Both the position numbers and the translations under genes were made by a program. A stretch of 61,807 bases of DNA. Origin: Candidatus Omnitrophota bacterium (GTDB lineage Bacteria; Omnitrophota; Gorgyraeia; Gorgyraeales; Gorgyraeaceae). The notes below the pieces were generated by a model. That model did not search any database and was not told where the DNA came from. It saw nothing but the letters and a program-made list of their open reading frames with translations. The DNA lies in NCBI GenBank assembly GCA_018819285.1, contig JAHJQM010000013.1, positions 1 to 61,807 on the forward strand, in the 5' to 3' direction. Position 1 is the first letter of the stretch, and every line of letters begins with the position of its first letter. Shown one piece after another: positions 9,307 to 16,685 of this stretch.

Positions 9307-9411
9307 TTTGATTAATCCTCCCCTTGTTTATTTTTATACATTAATAAAACAATACCTGTTCATATTTTAAAACGCACATCAGCCATAACATAATGCTACT
9401 CCTTTCAAATT

Positions 9412-10341
9412 TTACTGAAATTTGTACATATCCGTGCTTAAATATCTTTCTCCTGTATCACAAATAATTGTAACTATTGTTTTATTTTTATTTTCAGGCC
9501 TTTTAGCAACTTGTAACGCTGCGAACACATTAGCGCCTGCTGATATGCCTGCTAAAACGCCTTCTTCTCTTGCAAGGCGCCTTGCAGTTTCAATAGCCTC
9601 TTCGTTCTTAACTTTAAAAATTTCATCTATTATGCCTTTATCCAAAACATCAGGCACAAAACCAGCGCCTATGCCTTGGATTTTATGCGAGCCTGGCTTC
9701 CCTCCAGACAAAACAGGCGAATCAAAAGGTTCCACTGCTATTATCTTAAAATCTGGTTTTCTTTTTTTAATAACCTGCCCTATACCTGTTAATGTGCCTC
9801 CTGTTCCAACGCCAGAAATAAGAATATCCACTTTTCCATCTGTATCTCTCCATATCTCTTCAGCAGTAGTAACTCTATGTATTTTTGGGTTGCTAGGATT
9901 CTTAAACTGCTGCGGCATAAACGCGCTTTTTGTATTTTTTAAAAGCTCTTCCGCTTTTTCAATAGCACCTTTCATGCCTTTTTCTCCCGGAGTCAATATG
10001 ATTTCAGCGCCGAATAATTTAAGAATACTTCTGCGCTCAAGGCTCATTGTTTCAGGCATTGTAATTATAAGCCTGTATCCTCTTGCAGCTGCTATGAAGG
10101 CAAGCGCAATTCCAGTATTTCCACTCGTAGGTTCTATTATAGTTCCACCAGGTTTCAAAAGCCCTCTTTCTTCGGCATCCTTTATCATTGAAAAACCAAT
10201 CCTATCCTTTACGCTGCTACATGGGTTAAAAGATTCCAATTTCACAAGAACCTCTGTTTCAATGCCAGCTGTCATCTTGTTTAACCTCAATAAAGGAGTA
10301 CTACCTATAAGTTCTGTAATATTATTATAAATCCTTGCCAT
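9412..10341 (-). CDS. cysK: Cysteine synthase A (O-acetylserine sulfhydrylase)
   Basis: A 309-residue PLP enzyme making cysteine from O-acetylserine and sulfide. The PLP lysine lies in SSVKDRIG (about K42). [12 protein letters not shown] binds the substrate carboxylate, and [12 protein letters not shown] binds the PLP phosphate. Length is normal. The start follows GGGGAGG. It is immediately downstream of the Rrf2 gene (11 bp), so the regulator probably controls it. Confidence 0.96.
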   Translation of the reverse strand: MARIYNNITELIGSTPLLRLNKMTAGIETEVLVKLESFNPCSSVKDRIGFSMIKDAEERGLLKPGGTIIEPTSGNTGIALAFIAAARGYRLIITMPETMSLERRSILKLFGAEIILTPGEKGMKGAIEKAEELLKNTKSAFMPQQFKNPSNPKIHRVTTAEEIWRDTDGKVDILISGVGTGGTLTGIGQVIKKRKPDFKIIAVEPFDSPVLSGGKPGSHKIQGIGAGFVPDVLDKGIIDEIFKVKNEEAIETARRLAREEGVLAGISAGANVFAALQVAKRPENKNKTIVTIICDTGERYLSTDMYKFQ

Positions 10342-10352
10342 AAAACCTCCCC

Positions 10353-10805
10353 TTATATATTATATGAATTTTCTATACTATTGGCCTTCATGCTTTCAGC
10401 TCTCCTTATAAGTTCAGCGAATGTAATAGTATCCACTACTAAAGATGTAACTGTATAAACCTGGCTCCATATATCTTTAAACACACAATTAGGAAAATCC
10501 TTGCACTTTTCATAGTTATCTTTTTTAACGCAAGCTACTGGTTCTATAGGACCTTCTATAAATCTAATTACCTCTCCTACTGTTATAGTTTCAGGGGCTC
10601 TTGCTAAAAAATACCCGCCCGATATCCCTCTTTTGCTCTCAACAAACCCACCTTTTTTTAAGGTAAGAAGTATTTGCTCTAAAAATTTAAACGGTATATC
10701 TCCTTTTTTAGCCAGGTCTTGAATAGGCAACACTCCTTTATTATAGTGTAGAGCCAGACTAAGCATCGCTTTTAAACCGTAATCACCTTTATAAGTTATC
10801 TTCAT
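10353..10805 (-). CDS. Rrf2-family transcriptional regulator
   Basis: A 150-residue Rrf2 protein (IscR/CymR/NsrR type). It has an N-terminal winged helix ([13 protein letters not shown]... [17 protein letters not shown]... [13 protein letters not shown]) and three spaced cysteines at about 92-107 ([17 protein letters not shown]), the usual place for Fe-S cluster ligands. It is the first gene of the cysteine/Fe-S operon and likely senses cysteine supply or Fe-S status. A perfect AATCATGATT palindrome (10826-10835) lies between its promoter and its start and may be an autoregulatory operator. Confidence 0.93.
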   Translation of the reverse strand: MKITYKGDYGLKAMLSLALHYNKGVLPIQDLAKKGDIPFKFLEQILLTLKKGGFVESKRGISGGYFLARAPETITVGEVIRFIEGPIEPVACVKKDNYEKCKDFPNCVFKDIWSQVYTVTSLVVDTITFAELIRRAESMKANSIENSYNI

Positions 10806-10825
10806 CTCAAACCTCTAATCTCTAT

Positions 10826-10875
10826 AATCATGATTAACTTGGTATAGATTATAACATAATACAAAAAGCTGTCAA
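10826..10875 (-). promoter_or_regulatory. Promoter and possible operator of the rrf2-cysK operon
   Basis: Consensus hexamers on the minus strand: TTGACA (10875-10870) and TATAAT (10853-10848), spacer 16 bp. The palindrome AATCATGATT (10835-10826) follows at about +12, a position where a bound Rrf2 protein could block transcription. Confidence 0.7.
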
Positions 10876-11024
10876 GAAAAAATATTAATTTTTTATGGTA
10901 AATTAAAATTGGGGAGGTCCCTCTCCACATGAAATTGGTTGCGTATATAATAATATCAGAATTTACTTTAAAAATAAATTTGCAAGCAAAAACACTTCCA
11001 GTTGCTGTAAAATATTACCTAACA

Positions 11025-11126
11025 CTAATGTCTTCTCTTTTTTAATACCCTGCTAAAACAAAATATCCCAAGACTCAAAATCATTATCCATGAGAATATC
11101 ATAAATATCCAACCGCTTAACTTCAT
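11025..11126 (-). CDS. Small single-pass membrane protein, 33 aa
   Basis: An ATG with AGAGG seven bases upstream opens a 33-codon frame beginning MKLSGWIFMIFSWIMILSLG and ending in KKRRH. One hydrophobic helix (about residues 5-26) is followed by a positively charged tail, so N-out/C-in insertion is likely. It starts 17 bp after treT ends and is the last gene of the trehalose operon. I do not recognise the family; small helix-plus-basic-tail proteins of this type often accompany transporters. No strong terminator was seen in the 150 bp that follow. Confidence 0.55.
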   Translation of the reverse strand: MKLSGWIFMIFSWIMILSLGIFCFSRVLKKRRH

Positions 11127-11142
11127 CAAAACCTCTTGCTCT

Positions 11143-12354
11143 TTATAAATAAACTACATCTTCTTTATGATATAGCGATAGAAACAACAGCATGTATTCT
11201 CTAATGTGACGCGTGATTAAAAAATTATTCCTTATATGCTCTCTGCCATTTTGACCTAATTTTTCAGCGTATTCCGGATTAGTCAGAAACTGCTTGATAG
11301 CAAAACTAGCGCCGTCTATGGAATGGCACAATAAGCCGGAATATTTATGTTTTATTTGCAGCGGAATCCCTCCCACATTAGAAGCTACAACCGGTTTTGC
11401 CTTCCACAGCGCTTCAGCAACAGTTAAGCCAAATCCCTCTTTTAAAGATTTTTGCACAATCACATCCGAAGCTCGCTGCAAGGCATTAACTACTATATCA
11501 TCCTGGGGCAGCAATAAAATATGCATATCTTTATCATGTCCTGATCTCGTTTTGACTTCTTCTAAAACCTGCGCGCTTTCAGGGTCATCAGCTGCGCTGC
11601 CTCCTGCTAAGATAAGTTGGCAATCAATGTATTTCTTTACTTGTTTATACGCCTCAATAACCCCCACAGGGTCTTTTAAACGGTCAAAACGGGAGATCTG
11701 GGTAATGATCGGTTTATCCTTTTTAATGTTATATTTTCTCAATACCGAATCTATTGTTTCCTGAGGCAATTCTCTATTTTTATCGCTTAAAGGATCTATA
11801 GAAGGAGATATCAAAAACTGTCTTATAGGCAGTCTTTGTGAAAAACTGGGCGCAGAAAATACTGCACTATCATAACTGGTTATAAAATTCTTCAAAAATT
11901 TCCATACTTGCTGGTTAGGATTAGATACGTCAATATGACAACGCCAGATCCATTTATTGCTGGCTTTCTTTTTTATCAAAGCTATAGGCTGAGGGTCATG
12001 CACAAATATGATATCTCCGTGAATATCCAATGCATCTATATTTTTCTGGCTAGTTTCCAGGAATATATCAAAATCTCGCTGCGTTATTTCTTCCGATCTT
12101 CCATGCAAAGCATTATGAAATTTTTTCGTTACTTCAAAAAAATGCTCTCCGCCCCTTATAGCATCCCATCTGGTATCTACCTCTAACTCTCTCAATAAAG
12201 GAACCATGCGGCTAAGTATCTCAGCAACTCCGCCGCCTACCACTGTTGAATTAATATGCTGAATAACTTTGCCTTTAAGTTTTTCAGCCAATAGTTTTAG
12301 ATCATCTATGATAGGCTGCCCTACTATTGGTATATATTCTTCTATATTGGTCAT
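11143..12354 (-). CDS. treT: Trehalose synthase, TreT-type GT4 glycosyltransferase
   Basis: A 403-residue GT4 enzyme whose N-terminus (INSTVVGGGVAEILSRMVPLL, then WDAIRGGEHFFEVTKKFHNAL) is characteristic of TreT, which joins NDP-glucose and glucose into trehalose. The C-terminal Rossmann half has ITQISRFDRLKDP and the donor-site run EGFGLTVAEALWKAKPVVAS. It overlaps the preceding DUF5752 gene by one base (TAATG), indicating coupling. Together with OtsA and OtsB this gives two trehalose routes in one operon. The reverse (trehalose breakdown) direction is also possible for TreT. Confidence 0.9.
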   Translation of the reverse strand: MTNIEEYIPIVGQPIIDDLKLLAEKLKGKVIQHINSTVVGGGVAEILSRMVPLLRELEVDTRWDAIRGGEHFFEVTKKFHNALHGRSEEITQRDFDIFLETSQKNIDALDIHGDIIFVHDPQPIALIKKKASNKWIWRCHIDVSNPNQQVWKFLKNFITSYDSAVFSAPSFSQRLPIRQFLISPSIDPLSDKNRELPQETIDSVLRKYNIKKDKPIITQISRFDRLKDPVGVIEAYKQVKKYIDCQLILAGGSAADDPESAQVLEEVKTRSGHDKDMHILLLPQDDIVVNALQRASDVIVQKSLKEGFGLTVAEALWKAKPVVASNVGGIPLQIKHKYSGLLCHSIDGASFAIKQFLTNPEYAEKLGQNGREHIRNNFLITRHIREYMLLFLSLYHKEDVVYL

Positions 12355-13028
12355 TATTGATCTCGCAATTTCTGCTCTACTATCTTAATGATTGTTTTTC
12401 TTAGATCTTCCAAGGTATGAGTATAAGGGTCAAGCCTTGAAATTTTATCTGATGATTCTTTGTCGCCGATAGACGTTTCTATCCAATTCGAAAAATCATT
12501 TGTCTTCTTTTCCAATCTTAACCGAGATTCAAAGATATGAAAATATATGGAGTCTATGGTTATGTTTTTAACTATATCTACAAATTCTCTTAAATTATAG
12601 GCAATATAATTTGTAGGCAATATAAAACTTATTGACTTTATAAAATGAAATTCCTCTCCTTCTCCGGCAAACTTCAATTTAACTGACATATTATTTTTCA
12701 AATAATCTTCAATAGTCGCTATAATTTTATCTCTCAGCTTACGAACCGTAGAAAACTGAACCGTATCAATACTAGCCAATCTTTCTCCCAGCTCATCCTC
12801 TCCCAGCACCTTACTCACCCAATAGGCAAAATCATTAGGCGGCTCAGGAGATAAATACTGGTGTTGCTGCAAAAATCTATGTGTATGATGGTAAACACAT
12901 GACCCTGACACCTGTTTTACTGTGCTCAATAACTGGCTTAAATTTGATGCCCTAAGGCCAGTCAATTCTGATAGATGTAGCCTTGTATAGAACCTAAACG
13001 GCTCTATTACTTTGATTAATCCTGACAT
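12354..13028 (-). CDS. DUF5752 family protein
   Basis: A 224-residue protein with two similar halves, each with a PNDFAYWVSKVLG- or TNDFSNWIETSIG-like acid/aromatic motif followed by a LASIDTVQFSTVRKLR- or RLDPYTHTLEDLR-like segment. This resembles DUF5752, which I associate with trehalose-metabolism neighbourhoods; its function is not known. The start overlaps otsB by 13 bp and its stop overlaps treT by one base, so it is translated as part of the trehalose operon and may be an accessory or regulatory subunit (inference). Confidence 0.7.
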   Translation of the reverse strand: MSGLIKVIEPFRFYTRLHLSELTGLRASNLSQLLSTVKQVSGSCVYHHTHRFLQQHQYLSPEPPNDFAYWVSKVLGEDELGERLASIDTVQFSTVRKLRDKIIATIEDYLKNNMSVKLKFAGEGEEFHFIKSISFILPTNYIAYNLREFVDIVKNITIDSIYFHIFESRLRLEKKTNDFSNWIETSIGDKESSDKISRLDPYTHTLEDLRKTIIKIVEQKLRDQ

Positions 13029-13831
13029 ATATTCTCGTCTGTTTTAATTTTTAAAATCTGTTCAAGAAACTCTGATACCTCCTGAGTATTTCTCAGATAA
13101 TATTTTGCATGAGAGTTTCCTGGATTGCCTACAAACACGGTCAAGCCTTTATTCTTCAAAGCCCTGAAGGCATCTTCATCAGTTATATCATCTCCGATAT
13201 AGATAGGGACGAACGGCTTTTTACCAAGGACAAATTTTAGCCTGGCGATAAGCCATAATACAATTTTACCTTTATCCCACTCTAAAACCGGCCTTATCTC
13301 TAACACCTTTTTTCCAGGCCTTGTTTTAATTTTATTGCTTACAATATAATAAGCCAGCGCCTCATGAAAGATTGTCTTTACAAGCCATGCGTCCTTTGTG
13401 TTAACAAGCCTGTAATGAACACTTAACGTAAGGCCTTTATCTTCTATAATTACACCTCTAATTTTTGACAGTTTCTTTTTTAAAATGGTTTTGATTTTTT
13501 TGAGTACTATTATATACTTCAGGGAGATCGGGGTCTTAAATTTAACCTTTGGACCATCTATTTCTAGACCATGATTACCTGCATAAATTATTTCTTCTAA
13601 GCCTATTTTTTTCTTTATATCTTTCAAGGCCCTGCCGCTTATAATAGCCACTTTGCAATGTGGAATTTTTGATAAACCTCCAAGGATCTCAATGGTTTTT
13701 CTAGAAATAATAGCTTTATCCGGACTTTGTGCTATTGGCGTCAATGTGCCGTCATAGTCCAAAAAAAGAAAAATAAATTTATTTTTTAATAAGCTTTTTA
13801 GTTTATTCAATTGAAAAAATAAATGATTCAT
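13016..13831 (-). CDS. otsB: Trehalose-6-phosphate phosphatase
   Basis: A 271-residue HAD-superfamily phosphatase releasing trehalose from trehalose-6-phosphate. HAD motif I is LFLDYDGTLTPIAQSPDKA, with the nucleophile Asp at about 25. Motif II is in VAIISGRALKDI, and motif IV in YIGDDITDEDAFRAL. The OtsB-type cap contains YAGNHGLEIDGP and LSVHYR. It lies 19 bp downstream of the sensor-OtsA gene and supplies the second step of the same pathway. Confidence 0.95.
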   Translation of the reverse strand: MNHLFFQLNKLKSLLKNKFIFLFLDYDGTLTPIAQSPDKAIISRKTIEILGGLSKIPHCKVAIISGRALKDIKKKIGLEEIIYAGNHGLEIDGPKVKFKTPISLKYIIVLKKIKTILKKKLSKIRGVIIEDKGLTLSVHYRLVNTKDAWLVKTIFHEALAYYIVSNKIKTRPGKKVLEIRPVLEWDKGKIVLWLIARLKFVLGKKPFVPIYIGDDITDEDAFRALKNKGLTVFVGNPGNSHAKYYLRNTQEVSEFLEQILKIKTDENICQD

Positions 13832-13850
13832 GTTGCTCCAGTAAAAATTT

Positions 13851-16085
13851 TTATACCTTTTTTAAAGACGTAAGTTCTGTGATAAGACTCCCAGCCCATT
13901 TGTAGACATTATTTTCCAGAACAACTTTACGCATATTTTCCATGCGTTTTCTTTTCTCCTCATCCGGCATGTCTACGGTAAATTTTATTGCGTCAGCAAA
14001 TTCCTCTATCGAATAAGGGTTAATTAGCACGGCATCTGTTAATTCCCGGGCCGCTCCTGTAAACTTGCTTAAAATCAAAGCGCCGCTCGAATCCTTTTTT
14101 GAAGCAACATATTCCTTGGCTACCAGATTCATACCATCGTGTAACGAGCTCACTATACAAAAATCGGCCAACGCATAGTAAGGCCTGATTTCTTCAGAAG
14201 AAAAGTAGCGTTTTAAATAAACTATCGGTTTCCAGTCTCCATCCGAATATTTCCAGTTCTTTTTCTCAATTAGTTCGTCTATCTCTCCAATGAGTTCATG
14301 ATAACGCTTTATATGCGTGCGACTAGGCGCTGCTAATTGAAGAAATACTAATTTATTTCTATATTCCGGGTATTTCTCAAAGAACCTGTCAATTGCTAAA
14401 ATACGCTCAATAATCCCCTTGGTATAGTCAATCCTTTCAACCCCAACGCCGATTATCTTATCCTGGAGCTTAAATTCCTTCTTGATCTTATTTATTTCAT
14501 TTTCGTCAAACTGGGTGGAATTACCTGACATATATCCGCCTACACTGATCGGAAATGACCTGATAAATGTTTCCCTGTTCTTCCTTACCACGCTAAATTT
14601 TTCTGTATCCACGCGGCACTCAGTCAACCTGTTAGCAGTATCTAAGAAATTATTACAGTGATTTTGCACGTGAAATCCAATAAGATCACACCCAAACATG
14701 CCATCTAATATCTCCTGATGATAGGGACATATTGCAAAAACTTCTGGATTCGGCCAAGGGATATGCCAGAAAAGCGCTATTGTCGCATCAGGCCGTTTTT
14801 CCTTTATCATTTTAGGAAGCATGGTAAAATGGTAATCCTGGATAAACACAAAAGGATCCTTGGCTGGCAATTCTTCTAGAACATTTTCTGCAAATTTTTG
14901 GTTTACTTTTTTATACATTTGCCAGTCGGTTTCACGAAAGATAGGACGGGTATGAGTAACATGGCAAAGAGGCCACAACCCTTCATTTGAAAATCCATAG
15001 TAATACCCTTCCTCTTCTTCTTTAGTAAGCCAAACCCTTTTTAATATATAACGATTATCTTCTGTAGGAACACCTAGTTTATTTTTGGAATTTACAAAAT
15101 TTCTGTCTGTTTTAGTGCTTCCATGCGCAATCCATGTGCCGCCGCAAGCTCGTAAAATAGGATCTATAGCAGTAACGACCCCGCTTGCAGGTCTGATGCA
15201 TTTCTGGCTTCCAGTTGCTTCATCTATAATATGCATATAAGGTTCTCTGTTAGAAACAACAAAAAACGCATTTTCTCCCAATCTTGCATGTACAAGATCC
15301 TTTAGCTTGGCCTCGGTCCAGGTATCTTCTCTTTGAATACGCGCATTGGCATTATCAGATACTACTTTCCTAGCCACTCTCAGGCCTAAGGCAACTTGTT
15401 CTACCTCAGTAATAAGCTTTCCAAATTCGCCATTTTCCTTAAAAGGGCGCAATTTATCTATTTCGCCTCTCTGAAAATGTGTAAACCACTGCGTAAGCCT
15501 GCGTACAGGAAGGATAAAAATCTGTCTTTGAATCAAAAGAGTTATTATTACGATAAATAACAACAGCACGATAAGCGATGCGCTTATGCGCTTCCAAAGC
15601 TGAGTCAATATAGTAAATACATAAGATGTGTCATAGATAACCTCTATTGCGCCTATCACATCCTCATTATCATCTGTTACAGGTAAAATATAACTATATA
15701 CTGAATATTCCCTGAATTTTTCAAGAGTTCCGCGCGGAGACTTACTGGCTAATATATCGCTGAGATAAGGTTTATCCTTATCCCGCCAATCAGAAATACG
15801 CTCTGTTATCGCCAATATCTTTCCTTCTTTATCATAAATAACACAGCCTTGCGTCCTATCTCTTTTCTGAAAGCTCTCAACCAGGCGATAGGCTGCCTTT
15901 AAATCATTTTCCAAAAAAATGTGCCTTGCTGATAACTCCATGCTCTCATTTACAGCCTTTGCCTTCTTTTTCAGGTCATCTATCAGCCTTTCTTCTTCAA
16001 AACTGGCCTGTATTAATCCAAATCCGGCAAATACAGCAGTAACTAGAAAAAGTATCGGAAGTATAAATAGCAGTATTCTTTTCAT
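13851..16085 (-). CDS. otsA: Membrane sensor (Cache-like, HAMP) fused to trehalose-6-phosphate synthase
   Basis: The ATG at 16085 is preferred over the longer frame (16184): it has AGGAATAACT before it and begins with a proper signal anchor (MKRILLFILPILFLVTAVFA). The 744-residue product has TM1 (about 5-25), an extracytoplasmic sensor region (about 30-165; CVIYDKEGKILAIT, a Cache-like strand), TM2 (about 170-190), a HAMP linker (about 190-245) and a GT20 domain (about 265-740). OtsA landmarks are VVSNREPY, SGVVTAIDP, HDY-type QDYHFTMLPKMI, FWHIPWPNPE, GFHVQNHCNNF, VERIDYTKGI and SSLHDGMNLVAKEY. It joins UDP-glucose and glucose-6-phosphate. A sensor-HAMP-GT20 fusion is unusual and implies external signals steer trehalose synthesis at the membrane. 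The upstream MscS-like gene ends two bases before the start. Confidence 0.9.
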   Translation of the reverse strand: MKRILLFILPILFLVTAVFAGFGLIQASFEEERLIDDLKKKAKAVNESMELSARHIFLENDLKAAYRLVESFQKRDRTQGCVIYDKEGKILAITERISDWRDKDKPYLSDILASKSPRGTLEKFREYSVYSYILPVTDDNEDVIGAIEVIYDTSYVFTILTQLWKRISASLIVLLLFIVIITLLIQRQIFILPVRRLTQWFTHFQRGEIDKLRPFKENGEFGKLITEVEQVALGLRVARKVVSDNANARIQREDTWTEAKLKDLVHARLGENAFFVVSNREPYMHIIDEATGSQKCIRPASGVVTAIDPILRACGGTWIAHGSTKTDRNFVNSKNKLGVPTEDNRYILKRVWLTKEEEEGYYYGFSNEGLWPLCHVTHTRPIFRETDWQMYKKVNQKFAENVLEELPAKDPFVFIQDYHFTMLPKMIKEKRPDATIALFWHIPWPNPEVFAICPYHQEILDGMFGCDLIGFHVQNHCNNFLDTANRLTECRVDTEKFSVVRKNRETFIRSFPISVGGYMSGNSTQFDENEINKIKKEFKLQDKIIGVGVERIDYTKGIIERILAIDRFFEKYPEYRNKLVFLQLAAPSRTHIKRYHELIGEIDELIEKKNWKYSDGDWKPIVYLKRYFSSEEIRPYYALADFCIVSSLHDGMNLVAKEYVASKKDSSGALILSKFTGAARELTDAVLINPYSIEEFADAIKFTVDMPDEEKRKRMENMRKVVLENNVYKWAGSLITELTSLKKV

Positions 16086-16087
16086 AG

Positions 16088-16309
16088 TTATTCCTTTTTT
16101 TTCTGAATCTGTTCGTAATGTATTGTCCTGATAGGATAAGGTATGACAATATCGCCTATCTGAATTTTTGTATACTCTGCCCATTTACTAAGGCGTAAGA
16201 ATACAGTCTTTCTTATAATATATCCCAATATAAATATTATCAATAAAACTGCCAAAGGCATTATCGTGTCTACAAATAAGTTTGTTGAAATTTTAAAAAC
16301 CTGATTCAT
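16088..16309 (-). CDS. Short MscS-like membrane protein (truncated paralogue), 73 aa
   Basis: One TM helix (about 14-34) is followed by FLRLSKWAEYTKIQIGDIVI, which resembles the linker after the first helices of the full MscS gene at 25147-26205 (ILRRLRKWAEKTAATFDDFI). The pore helix TM3 and the beta domain are missing, so it cannot form a normal channel. It has a good ribosome-binding site (GGAGAGTAAAGA) and sits between two coding genes with two-base spacing to otsA, so it looks expressed rather than decaying. It could be a small partner of the sensor-OtsA or a relic. Confidence 0.6.
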   Translation of the reverse strand: MNQVFKISTNLFVDTIMPLAVLLIIFILGYIIRKTVFLRLSKWAEYTKIQIGDIVIPYPIRTIHYEQIQKKKE

Positions 16310-16327
16310 TCTTTACTCTCCGTTTAC

Positions 16328-16462
16328 TCAAAAACCATTGATAGCGTGGCCTTGAAAAATTGCGAACAAAAGACATGCCATACTAAAAAGCATTAAAAGT
16401 GAAAAAATAATAAAAAGCATTCGCGCATCCTTCTCTTCCTTTAGAATCTTAAATAAACTCAT
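16328..16462 (-). CDS. Small membrane protein, 44 aa, first gene of the trehalose operon
   Basis: An ATG preceded by AGGAGTAAG opens a 44-codon frame with a charged N-terminus (MSLFKILKEEKDARM) and one hydrophobic helix (about 15-36). It is the first ORF after the promoter-proximal terminator and leads into the MscS-like fragment and sensor-OtsA. Family not recognised. The clear ribosome-binding site and operon position support it as a real gene. Confidence 0.55.
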   Translation of the reverse strand: MSLFKILKEEKDARMLFIIFSLLMLFSMACLLFAIFQGHAINGF

Positions 16463-16479
16463 CTTACTCCTTCTTAATT

Positions 16480-16516
16480 AAAAAACCGCTATCTACCTTA
16501 ACTTACAGGATAGCGG
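16480..16516 (-). terminator. Intrinsic terminator / attenuator before the trehalose operon
   Basis: CCGCTATC (minus, 16516-16509 as its partner strand) pairs with GATAGCGG (16493-16486) over 8 bp with a 15-nt loop, followed directly by six T (16485-16480). It lies 18 bp before the start of the 44-aa gene and 170 bp after SLC12. It could end the SLC12 transcript, but a promoter-like sequence upstream (16620-16646) and the resemblance of the intervening leader to the hflK leader argue for attenuation of the trehalose operon as well. Confidence 0.7.
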
Positions 16517-16533
16517 CCTGACTACCCAAAAAA

Positions 16534-16572
16534 TCCTTTAGAAATATAAAAATATTCCTAGACCCTATTAAT
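16534..16572 (-). promoter_or_regulatory. Leader element resembling the hflK leader (candidate riboswitch aptamer)
   Basis: Read on the minus strand: TTAATAGGGTC, an 8-bp hairpin (16560-16553 with 16546-16539, 6-nt loop), AAGGA, then TTGGGTAGTCAGGCCGC running into the terminator. The hflK leader has TTAATGGGTTC, an 8-bp hairpin, AAGGC, then TTGATGGTCGGGCCGC in the same order and spacing. No known riboswitch class was recognised. Confidence 0.45.
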
Positions 16573-16619
16573 TATTTAAAACCTATTTTGTAATATATCC
16601 TCATTTATCATTTTAATAT

Positions 16620-16646
16620 ATTGTAGCATACTTTTTTAAATAACAA
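16620..16646 (-). promoter_or_regulatory. Possible promoter of the trehalose operon
   Basis: TACAAT (16625-16620) is a fair -10. The best -35 is TTGTTA (16646-16641) at a short 15-bp spacing, so this is a weak call. It would start transcription near 16612, between SLC12 and the leader. Confidence 0.35.
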
Positions 16647-16685
16647 TAATATATAAACTGTTTTAAGCTAACACGTGGTATAAGC

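Noticed and set aside
9422-10330. 302-codon open frame on the plus strand
   Set aside because: It lies entirely opposite cysK, which has all catalytic motifs. The antisense frame shows no known domain and no ribosome-binding site.
10900-10935. Possible terminator GGAGAGGGACCTCCCC after the 33-aa gene
   Set aside because: Only about four consecutive base pairs form and the T-rich tail is interrupted; not called.
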